Shown here one piece after another: positions 55,660-64,000 of a stretch of DNA of 64,000 bases; the stretch's first letter is position 1; every line of letters begins with the position of its first letter. The stretch lies in the NCBI GenBank assembly GCA_022592445.1, contig JABYQR010000207.1:18182-82181 (forward strand). Direction: 5' to 3'. This stretch comes from Cytidiella melzeri. Taxonomy: Eukaryota; Basidiomycota; Agaricomycetes; Polyporales; Irpicaceae. The translations under genes were made by a program, and so were the position numbers. The notes beneath the pieces are model-generated. The model ran no database searches. It worked only from the letters and a program-made list of their open reading frames with translations, and was not told the DNA's origin.

Positions 55660-57497
55660 TTACACTGAAACACTGAGTCACACTCCAAAACTAATTACAA
55701 CCCTAAAGACAACACAACCAACCACGAAGTGGCAATAGAAGTGTAAGGTTGTGGGAGCGCAGAAGTGTGAAAGTGTGCAAGGTGGTCTTAGAGTCCTAGT
55801 TTACCTGTGCTGTAAAGAGCGACAAGGTTTGTGATATAGGTTTTGTGTGAATGGAGCTAAGCGGGCAAACTACCACGCGTATCGCGGGCAAAAGGGATAG
55901 TCAGTGCGGTGAAAGCAAAAGAGTTGTAGCGCGGCTCGAACGAAACGCGCGCGAGATGTTGCGACTTGTAGTAAAAGCGGCGCGCAGAAAGACGCAGATG
56001 GTAAAAGCAGGCGCAGTACAAATCTCAAACACAAAACGCGGTCGCTGATGAAGATGAAAGTAGTCGCTGTAAAATGCGGGCGCAGTGAAAGTGAACACAG
56101 TAAACTCGACGCAGTGAAGGTGAAACACAGACGCAATAATGCAGTTAAATAACGCAGGTAAGAAGTAGACGCAATGCAACAAAACCGAAAGGAGCCGCAA
56201 AGGAAAGATGAACTATTGGAGCGCGAGACGCAGCGTAAGGTTATATAAGGTCGCAGTCAATTTGACTCGATAGACTGCGCGCGGGGGTGATAGTGCAGAA
56301 CAACACCTCCCGAGCGGCGATGCGTATTGCAAGCAAATGCGTGGCGAACGACGACGTTGGTAGAGTTTGTGAGATTGAACTGTACTAGTTCGCACTCGTG
56401 GTCCTTGCCTTCAAAGTCCGGTGACAGCCAACAATCTGGATGCGGCGCGCGCGGGCAATTGCAGTCGAGCGGGATGAAAGGTCCTGAGCGCAGGGGAATT
56501 GGGTGGTTGCTCTGAGTGTCGCAATAGGAGCAGTTGTCAAGCGAGTCCGCGACAGATGCGATGGACGACGCTGGTGAGGGTGATTTAGGAGTGGATCTCT
56601 CAGGGGAGACTGTAGGCACTACTGAGGGTTCCGGCGGCGGCGTGGGCGCGGGGATGATGGGGTAGCGACGAAGAACCTCGCGGCGTGGGCAGTATGGGCA
56701 GCGGCCGTCTGGTAAGTGGGGAACTGTGGGACAATAACGGCAAACACAAGGCGGGTTGCCGATGGTAGGCGCAGCGGACATAAACGTGGAGAAAGACGCA
56801 ATGAGGCAATGCAGGAGAGACTACAGCTATTGGTGCAAAGAGACTCCCTCGACGCGAGTGCAAAGCGTAAAATGAACTCTGAGAACTGGGGTCGGGATTG
56901 ATTGATTTTCTACACCATACATGCAACACCTTTTATATACCCTAAAGACCCTCTCCTAAACCTTTCCTTCTTTGTCCTAAACCCAAACATGAGAGCGAGG
57001 AAACATGGTGGCAGAGTACTTCTGTTCACGGAGGCAAAATGTCCAGCGAGTCAATGCCCGGCAGGACACAGCGTTGGTTGACGCGGAGAAGCGGCACGCG
57101 CCCTTACGCTGAAGGGGTGCTAACCGTTGCGAATGGGTGATGAGGCGCCGTCCAAGAGTTGCACAGCGTGGCGTGATAGGAGTCTTCCTGAAACGGGGTT
57201 TGCGAATCAATTTTCTTCTATCGTTGGTCCGACCCGCGTCCGAAACACTTGGTGGCTGGCCGGCCCATGCTCCGATGCAAAAGGGGCGTGTCTGCGAGTT
57301 AGAGTTCGGTGCAAAGGCTTGGCCTCAGATGTTTTGGGCGCGTTGCTGCTCCTTGCCAAGTCCTCGGATCCTCGGCAAACTCCTTGTGCCCGCGACGCTG
57401 GGAAAGTGAAGGGATTTGCTGCTCAGGAAGACGCAGGCCGCGCAAATGGCGGGCTGCTGCCGTGTCTCCGCGCCTAGCCGTTTTCTGGGCGTATCAA
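55660..57497 (-). mobile_element. Element X copy A, 1.8 kb unclassified insertion inside the Gypsy-1 reverse transcriptase
   Basis: Reverse-transcriptase coding sequence stops after GGAAAG (55654-55659) and resumes at 57498 with CGCCCAGTGCAG (RPVQ). The intervening 1,838 bases are unrelated to Gypsy. On the minus strand they hold, in order, a GC-rich upstream part (57490-56950), a TATA-like TATATAAAAG (about 56931-56940), a cysteine-rich 174-codon gene (56781-56257), and a tail of degenerate repeats with CGCAGTGAAAGTGAA-like units (about 56140-55930). I see no LTR, no clear terminal inverted repeats and no transposase. A related, split copy lies around Gypsy-1. Ends are placed by the loss of Gypsy coding, within about 10 bases. 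Confidence 0.6.
56257..56781 (-). CDS. Cysteine-rich protein of element X, function unknown
   Basis: The 174-codon frame starts MSAAPTIGNPPCVCRYCPTV and has two Cys clusters. The first, at about residues 12-31, is CVCRYC..GRCPYC. A Pro/Ser-rich linker follows (PAPTPPPEPSVVPTVSPERS). The second cluster, about residues 82-120, is NCSYCDTQ..DCNCPRAPHPDCW. The two could bind metal. The tail reads LVQFNLTNSTNVVVRHAFAC. No signal peptide or membrane span is seen. A TATA-like TATATAAAAG lies about 150 bases upstream of the ATG. I recognise no family. The same frame, decayed, exists in copy B, with matching Cys positions, which supports a real coding sequence. Function cannot be given. Confidence 0.6.
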   Translation of the reverse strand: MSAAPTIGNPPCVCRYCPTVPHLPDGRCPYCPRREVLRRYPIIPAPTPPPEPSVVPTVSPERSTPKSPSPASSIASVADSLDNCSYCDTQSNHPIPLRSGPFIPLDCNCPRAPHPDCWLSPDFEGKDHECELVQFNLTNSTNVVVRHAFACNTHRRSGGVVLHYHPRAQSIESN

Positions 57498-59636
57498 CGC
57501 CCAGTGCAGGATTACTGGAAGTTAAACAAAGTCACAATCAAAACCAGATATCCATTGCCGTTGATCTCCGAACTCATGGATAGACTGCGAGGCGCTAGGT
57601 TCTTTACCAAACTAGATGTCAGATGTGGATATAACAATGTCCGCATCAAAGAGGGTGATGAACACAAGGCAGCATTTGTAACCAACCGTGGACTCTTCGA
57701 ACCAACCGTCATGTTCTTTGGACTCACAAACTCTCCGGCTACGTTCCAGAATATGATGAATGATATTTTTGCCAACCTCATTGCCAAAGGCAAAGTCACG
57801 GTCTACTTGGACGATATCCTTATCTATTCCAAGGAGATATCCGAGCACCGCGAGGTGGTACATGAAGTTCTGAGACGGCTTAGGCAACATGACCTATTCT
57901 TGAAACCTGAGAAATGCAAGTTTGAGAGATCAGAGACGGAATACCTTGGGGTCATCATTGGTCATAATCAGTTACACATGGACCCTGTCAAAGTAAAGGC
58001 AGTGGCTGAATGGCCTGTACCACAGAACGTCTCTGACATCCGCCGATTCCGTGGGTTTGCAAATTTCTACCGGAGGTTCATCAAAGACTTTGGGAAGATA
58101 TGTAAACCCCTAGACCGTCTCACGGGCAAGGTCCCTTGGAAATGGGGTCCTGAAGAGCAGTCAGCGTTTGATGAACTCCGCCGACGATTCGTGGAAGCAC
58201 CAGTGTTGGCAATGTGGAGTTTTGATAGACCCACACGTTTGGAAACGGATGCATCCGGATATGCAATGGGAGGGGTGTTGGAGCAACAAGCCGAAGACGG
58301 CACGTGGCACCCAGTAGCCTATCGGTCTGAAGGCATGACTGAGACCGAACAAAACTATGAGATCTACTACCGAGAACTTATGGCAATTGTACGAGCCCTT
58401 GAAGACTGGTGTCATTATTTAGAAGGGCTACCAGAGAAATTCCCTATCTTCTCTGACCACAAGAATCTCGAGTACTGGAAGACAGCTCGCAACTTGACAC
58501 GTTTTCAAGTGCGTTGGTCATTGTTCCTCTCACGCTTCAACTTCGAGATCATTCCGAAGCCCGGAAAGTCAATGGGAAAGTCGGATTCTATGTCCTGGCT
58601 GGGCCAACATGAGGTCAAGGACAAAGAAGACAACTTGTCACAAGTAGTTTTAGGACCTGAGGTCTTCCGAGCTGCTGCTTCTCAACGGGGGAAAGCTAGC
58701 GTACAACCAGACAGAGACCTGCTGAAACGTATCCGTGAATGTTCTCTTCGAGAGACCGAGGTGGCAGAAGCACTTGCCAAAGTCAAGAAACTTGGACCTT
58801 GCCTTCTTAGCCAGGGACTCAAAGAGTGGAACATTGAGAATGGACTGTTATTGTTCCGGGAAAAAGTTTATGTTCCTAAAGATGACAAAATCCGAAAGGA
58901 ACTAGTTCGGAGACATCACGACTTACCCGCCGCTGGACATCCGGGCAGGTACAAAACACTGGAACTACTCTCTCGGAACTACTGGTGGCCCAGCATGACA
59001 TGCTTTGTCAATGACTATGTAGACACGTGTGACACCTGTCAAAGAACCAAGACATACCCCGCCCCACCACGTGGTCCACTCAATCCACTAGATCCACCCA
59101 ATGCTCCATGGGAAAGCGTTACCACGGACTTCATTGTCAAGTTACCGCCATGTAAAGGATACAATTCTATCACGGTTGCAGTTGATCGAACAACAGCGCA
59201 GGTGCATTGCTATCCATCACGGGAAAGCATGAAAACTCCTGAACACGTGCAGGATTATATTGCAAATGTGTTTCAACTCCATGGTGTACCTCGCCAAATG
59301 ATCTCAGACCGCGGATTGGTGTTCGCGTCCAAGTTTCTCCGTGCTATCTACGATGCACTCGGAGTAAAGTCGTCTATGTCCACTGCGTACCATCCACAGA
59401 CAGATGGTAAAACCAAACGTATGAATCAAGAAATAGAACAGTATCTCCGAGTGTTCTGCTCCTTCAGACAGGATGACTGGGTAGACTGGTTGCCAATTGC
59501 GGAGTTTGCGCTTAATAGCCAAGTACACTCGTCCACCGGGAAGGCTCCCTTTGAACTGATATATGGGTATCTACCGGAGTTCCAGGTGCCTTTGAACCCA
59601 GTATCAAATGTTCCTGCAGCAGACGAACGTTTTTGA
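57498..59636 (+). pseudogene. Gypsy-1 reverse transcriptase, RNase H and integrase core
   Basis: One open frame resumes with RPVQDYWKLNKVTIKTRYPL. The reverse transcriptase has FFTKLDVRCGYNNVRI (Cys where Trp is usual) and the YLDD box (VTVYLDDILIYSKE). RNase H has LETDASGYAMGGVLEQQ, YYRELMAIVRALEDW and IFSDHKNLEYWK. Integrase has the HHCC zinc finger (HHDLPAAGHPGRYKTLELL, CDTCQRTK), catalytic Asp in VTTDFIVKLP and Asp in MISDRGLVF. The third catalytic residue is Lys in DGKTKRMNQE, where Gypsy-2 has Glu. The frame ends at a TGA at 59634-59636. Without the N-terminal reverse transcriptase part it is not functional. Confidence 0.9.
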
Positions 59637-60324
59637 GCGCTCTGAGAAGCCCAAGAAGATGCCAAAGCTGCACTACAGCTCACGGCAGAATGCATGAAAC
59701 AATTCTACAATCACGGAGTTACAAAGGCCCCGCAGTTTAAAGTCAGTGATAAGGTTTACGTGGAACGTGAGAAGCATTCAAAGGAACAGCCGGTGGCAAA
59801 ACTAGCATCAAAACGAGATGGTCCTTATGAAGTCTTGGAAAAGATTGGGGACCTGAATTATTGGGTCAAACTCACCAATCGAGACAAACGTCACCCAGTG
59901 TTCCATGTGGATAGGCTACGACCGGCCAAGACGGCAAGTTTGGTCCCTAATTGGGAATTTCCTGAACCAGAGCCGATTGTGGTCGACAAAGAAGAAAAGT
60001 ACGAAGTAGAACAAATTCTTGACTCAAGGATCTTTGGGGCGAAAGAAGGAGTTTCAGTACCGTGTCAAGTGGAAAGGATACCCAGAATCAGAAAATTCCT
60101 GGGAACCAGCAACCAACGTCACTCATGCCAATGAAGCTGTCAAGGATTTCCACAGACGACACCCAGGAGCTCCACGACCAATTGCTGCATCTCTATTCTT
60201 GGCAATGAATTTCCGACCAATTAACAAGAATTTTGAGAAGCTACCTTCAGAAACTCTACGACCCGTATCCTTGTGGGAAGACGGAAAAGACTCAACTCCT
60301 GCCTTCCGGAGAAAAGACCTTTAG
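59637..60324 (+). pseudogene. Gypsy-1 integrase C-terminus and chromodomain, broken
   Basis: Comparison with Gypsy-2 shows the same chain continuing, with TGA at 59634-59636 and again near 59643-59645; both are CGA in Gypsy-2. The part DRRHPVFHVDRLRPAKTAS-like (KRHPVFHVDRLRPAKT) and the chromodomain (EVEQILDSRIFG, then YRVKWKGYPESENSWEPATN) are readable, but a frameshift near 60040 separates them. The last frame ends at 60324. Chromodomains guide integration toward marked chromatin in chromoviruses. Confidence 0.85.
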
Positions 60325-60335
60325 GAGGGGGGTAA

Positions 60336-60833
60336 TGTCACGAGCATGCACACTTTTTCCTTTCTTTTCCTTTGATTTTCCTTATCTTATCTTATCAATG
60401 GTACATGGCTACTGCATGTGATCAAGTGCATGTGACAGACTGGTCACATGATCATAGAAGGTGTTGGAACATTGTGGAACATTGTAGAACATTGCACCAT
60501 AGCACACCATACGTTCCCACAGCAGTGTTAGGAGTACAGACCCGGTACCAGGGGTCCTTGTCTGAGATGTATATAAACCCACCCTGTAGCTCCCTAAAGA
60601 CCTCAGATTCTACCTTCTGGTCTTTAGGTGATGTCCACCTTGTACCTAGTCCCTCCCTGTACTAATATAAACCTGGTCTTTAGCTCATTGTCAGCTGTTC
60701 CCTCGTTGTCGTCTCTACCCCTTTCCTCATCATCATTACCCCTGTTGTCATCATCCACGCAAGTTTGCTCGTCGTTCCTTCTCCCCTATCGTCACTTCCT
60801 CGCTCTTCATAGAGTTTGGTTGTGTTCTTGACA
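60336..60833 (+). repeat. 3' LTR of Gypsy-1
   Basis: 498 bases with the same ends as the 5' LTR and 7 differences from it, five of them at CpG sites. Followed by the target duplication TGATT (60834-60838). Confidence 0.95.
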
Positions 60834-61740
60834 TGATTATTGCCTACAAAGTTGGGAGAAAGCCAGCAGTTGGGATGTGGTGTGGGCAAGCAGTCACAGT
60901 CAAGAGGAACAAATGGTCTGGAACACAATGGTGCAGAGTGATTGCTCTGTGTGTCGCAGTATGAGCAATTGTCAAGCGAGGCTGCTACAGAAGCAACAGA
61001 GGATGCTGGTGAGGGTGATTTAGAAGAAGAACCTTTGAAAGGTTTGGAAGACAGGTCTACAGGGGAAGTTGCAGGTTGCACAAGATAGCAACAGATTGGA
61101 GACTAATGCAGACAAAAAGGGCAACAAACTATGGCGGAGTTTGAGATTGGCTGGCAGTAACAGCAAGTGCAAGCTGGTGGCTGAGATGCAGTTGCAGAGG
61201 GTATGAACACAGGGAAGAGACACAGTGAGATCATACAAAGCGAACACAACAAATTAGGAATGCAAGGAGACTGTCTTGATGCAAGCACAAAGCAAAGGGG
61301 AAATGCTGGGGGGTTGTATTTCATGGAAGAGAGTTAAATGTGACACTGTTTATATATCTATGTTACACCATCTAAAACTTTCTTTCTTTGTCCTAAGTCC
61401 AAATGTAGACACAAAAACTAATGCACCAGGCCAATCGAGCGAGCAGAGGCAAAGCAATCAGTGAATCAACAGCAGGCAGAACACAGCATGTACCTGGGCA
61501 GGAGTCTTGTGTGAGCTCCTACATTGAAGGAAGTACCAGTATTGTGACCAGGTGATGCAACACTGACCAGGGGATGCACAGCATTGTGTTATGTGTCACG
61601 GAGACAGGGCTCGACGTGGCAAACAGGGACACAATGTGGATGTTGACAAAGAGGTGGTGGCAGGTGTGAAGCACAATGCTCTCACCAGCTATCAGATTTT
61701 ATGCAAGTTGCTAGCCCAGTAAAGACCAAGTTAGTATTTG
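60834..61740 (-). pseudogene. Element X copy B, N-terminal part of the cysteine-rich gene and its upstream region
   Basis: On the minus strand the frame reads SLDNCSYCDTQSNHSAPLCS and DCDCLPTPHPNCWLSPNFVG, matching the second Cys cluster of copy A. Further upstream PPACTCCYCQPISNSAIVCC matches the first cluster. The start codon is ATA instead of ATG (near 61203), and a TAG interrupts the frame near 61100. A TATA-like stretch TATATAAACAG (about 61346-61356) lies at the position equivalent to that in copy A. Sequence similarity to copy A extends to about 61590. CG dinucleotides of copy A are mostly TG or CA here. Gypsy-2 follows directly at 61741. Confidence 0.7.
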
Positions 61741-62234
61741 TGTCAAGAACACAACCAAACTCTATGAAGAGCGAGGAAGTGACGACGGGGATGGAGGAAC
61801 GACGAGCGGACTCGCGTGGACGATGACGACAAGGAAGATGATGATGATGATGGAGAGACAACGACGAGGGAGCAGCTAACGATGAGCTAAAGACCAGGAT
61901 ATATTAGCACAGTGGTGAGACTAGTACAAGGTGAACGTCACCTAAAGACCAGGAGGTAGAATCTGAGGTCTTTAGGGAGCTACAGGGTGGGTTTATATAC
62001 ATCTCAGACAAGGACCCCTGGTACCGGGTCTGTACTCCTAACACTGCCGTGGGAACGTATGGTGTGCTATGGTGCGATGTTCTACAATGTTCCACAGTGT
62101 TCCAGCACCTTCTATGATCATGTGACCAGTCTGTCACATGCACTTGATCACATGCAGTAGCCATGTACCATCGATAAGATAAGATAAAGAAATTAAAAGG
62201 AAAAGAAAGGGAAAAAGTGTGCATGTTCGTGACA
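61741..62234 (-). repeat. 3' LTR of Gypsy-2
   Basis: 494 bases with TGTCA..TGACA ends, in reverse orientation relative to the Gypsy-1 LTRs. It keeps the central TATATAAAC box (about 61989-62000) and differs from Gypsy-1 mainly in its last third, with substitutions and small length changes. Confidence 0.93.
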
Positions 62235-62245
62235 TTACCCCCCTC

Positions 62246-64000
62246 CTAAAGGCCTTTTCTCCGGAAGGCAGGAGTTGAGTCTTTTCCGTCTTCCCACAAG
62301 GATACGCGTCGTAGAGTTTCTGAAGGTAGCTTCTCAAAATTCTCATTAATTGGTCGGAAATTCATTGCCAAGAATAGAGATGCAGCGATTGGTCGTGGAG
62401 CTCCTGGGTGTCGTCTGTGGAAATCCTTTACGGCTTCATCGGCATGAGTGACGTTGGTGGCTGGTTCCCAGGAATTTTCTGATTCTGGGTATCCTTTCCA
62501 CTTAACACGGTACTGAAACTCCTTCTTTCGCCCGAAGATCCTTGAATCAAGAATCTGTTCTACCTCGTACTCCTCTTCTTCGTCTACCACAATCGGCTCA
62601 GGTTCAGGAAATTCCCGGTTAGGGACCAAACTTGCCGTCTTGGCTGGTCGCAACCTATCCACATGGAACACCGGGTGACGCTTGTCCCGAATGGTAAGTT
62701 TAACCCGGTAATTCAAATCCCCAATCTTTTCTAAGATCTCATAGGGACCATCTCGTTTTGGTGCTAGCTTTGCCACCGGCTGTTCCTTGGGATGTTTTTC
62801 ACGTTCCACGTAAACTTTGTCACCAACTTCAAACTGCGGAGCTTTTGCAACTCCATGATCGTAGAACCGTTTCATGCGTTCTGCCGTAAGTTGTAGTGCA
62901 GCTTTAGCATCTTCTTGGGCTTCTCGTAATGCTCGAAGACGTTCGTCTGCTGCGGGAACATTGGACACTGGGTTCAAAGGCACCTGGAATTCCGGTAAAT
63001 ACCCATAGATCAGTTCGAAGGGAGCCTTCCCAGTGGACGAGTGTACTCGGCTATTAAGCGCAAACTCCGCAATCGGTAACCAATCCACCCAGTCATCCTG
63101 TCTGAAGGAGCAGAACACTCGGAGATACTGTTCTATCTCTTGGTTCATACGTTCTGTTTTGCCGTCTGTCTGAGGGTGATACGCGGTGGACATGGACGAC
63201 TTTACTCCGAGTGCATCGTAGATAGCACGAAGGAACTTGGACGCGAACACTGATCCACGGTCTGAGATCATCTGTCGAGGTACACCATGGAGTCGAAACA
63301 CGTTTGCAATATAATCCTGCACGTGTTCGGGGGTTTTCATGCTTTCCCGTGATGGGTAACAGTGCACCTGCGCGGTTGTTCGATCAACTGCAACCGTGAT
63401 GGAATCGTATCCTTTACATGGCGGCAGCTTGACAATAAAGTCTGTGGTGACGCTTTCCCATGGAGCATTGGGCGGCTCTAGTGGATTGAGTGGACCGCGT
63501 GGTGGAGCGGGGTATGTCTTCGTTCTTTGACAGGTGTCACATGTGTCTACATAGTCATTGACAAAGCGTGTCATGCTGGGCCACCAGTAGTTCCGAGATA
63601 GCAGTTCCAGTGTCTTGTACCTGCCTGGATGTCCGGCGGCGGGTAAGTCATGATGTCTCCGAACCAGTTCCTTTCGGATTTCGTCATCTTTAGGGACATA
63701 AACTTTTCCCCGGAACAATAACAGCCCGTTCTCCACGTTCCACTCTTCGAGTCCCCGACTAAGAAGACGAGGTCCGAGTTTCTTGACTTTGGCAAGTGCT
63801 TCTGCCACTTCAGTCTCTCGCAGAGAACATTCACGGATACGTTTTAACAGGTCTCTGTCTGGTTGTACGCTAGCTTGCCCCCGTTGAGAAGCAGCGGCTC
63901 GGAAGACCTCTGGTCCTAGGACTATTCGTGATAGATTATCTTCTTCGTCCTTGACCTCGTGTTGGCCTAGCCTGGACATAGAATCCGACTTTCCCATTGA
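62246..64000 (-). CDS. Gypsy-2 pol C-terminal part: integrase with chromodomain (partial, intact frame)
   Basis: The frame is open from the window end to the stop at 62246-62248. It starts within the linker after RNase H (MGKSDSMSRLGQHEV near 63997; the true start lies beyond). The HHCC finger (HHDLPAAGHPGRYKTLELL, CDTCQRTK) and the catalytic triad are complete: Asp in VTTDFIVKLP, Asp in MISDRGSVF and Glu in DGKTERMNQE. The C-terminal region HPVFHVDRLRPAKTASLVP leads into a chromodomain (EYEVEQILDSRIFGRKKEFQ, YRVKWKGYPESENSW). No stop or frameshift is seen in over 580 codons, unlike Gypsy-1. If the rest of the element is similar, it may be active or very recently so. Confidence 0.92.
   Translation of the reverse strand, partial: SMGKSDSMSRLGQHEVKDEEDNLSRIVLGPEVFRAAASQRGQASVQPDRDLLKRIRECSLRETEVAEALAKVKKLGPRLLSRGLEEWNVENGLLLFRGKVYVPKDDEIRKELVRRHHDLPAAGHPGRYKTLELLSRNYWWPSMTRFVNDYVDTCDTCQRTKTYPAPPRGPLNPLEPPNAPWESVTTDFIVKLPPCKGYDSITVAVDRTTAQVHCYPSRESMKTPEHVQDYIANVFRLHGVPRQMISDRGSVFASKFLRAIYDALGVKSSMSTAYHPQTDGKTERMNQEIEQYLRVFCSFRQDDWVDWLPIAEFALNSRVHSSTGKAPFELIYGYLPEFQVPLNPVSNVPAADERLRALREAQEDAKAALQLTAERMKRFYDHGVAKAPQFEVGDKVYVEREKHPKEQPVAKLAPKRDGPYEILEKIGDLNYRVKLTIRDKRHPVFHVDRLRPAKTASLVPNREFPEPEPIVVDEEEEYEVEQILDSRIFGRKKEFQYRVKWKGYPESENSWEPATNVTHADEAVKDFHRRHPGAPRPIAASLFLAMNFRPINENFEKLPSETLRRVSLWEDGKDSTPAFRRKGL

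Larger units (their letters stand above)
51758..60833 (+). mobile_element. Gypsy-1, complete but inactive Gypsy chromovirus-type LTR retrotransposon
   Basis: Two 498-base LTRs (51758-52255, 60336-60833) with TGTCA..TGACA ends enclose gag, protease, reverse transcriptase, RNase H, integrase and a chromodomain. A perfect 5-base target duplication TGATT flanks it. A polypurine tract (AGGAGGGGGG) precedes the 3' LTR. LTRs differ at 7 positions by my manual alignment (about 1.4%), so it is fairly young. It is dead: gag and pol have several frame breaks and TGA stops, the integrase has lost its catalytic Glu, and a 1.8 kb sequence (element X copy A) interrupts the reverse transcriptase. I found no convincing tRNA primer site after the 5' LTR. 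Confidence 0.95.
61741..64000 (-). mobile_element. Gypsy-2, second chromovirus of the same family, 3' half (cut by window end)
   Basis: The element runs on the minus strand. Its 3' LTR is 61741-62234, and a polypurine tract lies just inside (CCCCCCTCCT on the plus strand, 62238-62247). The pol frame continues past the window end. It belongs to the same family as Gypsy-1 but the LTR differs by several percent, so the two are separate insertions. Bases next to the LTR on the outer side are ATTTG (61736-61740), the expected partner for a target duplication outside the window. Confidence 0.93.

Overview
The window is nuclear DNA of a filamentous basidiomycete, almost certainly an Agaricomycete. 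The coding genes are broken by many short introns of about 50-60 bases with GT..AG borders. The conserved genes read as fungal orthologues, and the accessory content (agaric-type F-box proteins, a DUF6589 protein, a RecQ-like helicase with a long tail, chromodomain Gypsy elements, a Tad-type LINE relic) is typical of mushrooms. No CRISPR array, rRNA or convincing tRNA was seen.

Bases 1-39,700 are mostly compact housekeeping DNA. In order: CFT1/CPSF1 (mRNA 3'-end cleavage, minus, cut by the window edge) diverging from SEC31 (COPII coat, plus); GPN2 GTPase, NF-YB/HAP3 and BRR2 (U5 snRNP helicase) in tandem on the minus strand; a worn LINE fragment; a P-type IIC cation ATPase (minus); a 2.6 kb stretch without a recognised gene; a long-chain-base 1-phosphate phosphatase (plus) converging on EPL1 (NuA4 subunit, minus); two tandem F-box paralogues, the second with a one-base frameshift; and the SIN3 corepressor (minus). 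The F-box duplication also carries a copy of the last part of SIN3.

Bases 39,700-46,000 hold a convergent pair, a DUF6589 protein (plus) and a RecQ-like helicase (minus), whose stop codons are only about 40 bases apart. Both carry in-frame stops, so the pair looks like a decaying accessory or selfish unit.

Bases 46,000-64,000 are a retrotransposon nest. A Copia element keeps gag, a tract complementary to the initiator-tRNA anticodon arm, a polypurine tract and a 3' LTR, but has lost pol; a solo LTR with a near-perfect target duplication sits in its leader. An AT-rich, repeat-rich stretch follows. Then comes a complete Gypsy chromovirus (51,758-60,833, 498-base LTRs, TGATT target duplication) and the 3' half of a second, better preserved one in opposite orientation (61,741 to the window end).

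The most unusual object is a 1.8 kb sequence, here called element X, with a small cysteine-rich gene I do not recognise. One copy (A) sits inside the reverse transcriptase of Gypsy-1. A second copy (B) is the target into which Gypsy-1 itself inserted. Premature stops and LTR differences in Gypsy-1 are mostly CpG-to-TpG changes, which points to cytosine methylation and deamination.
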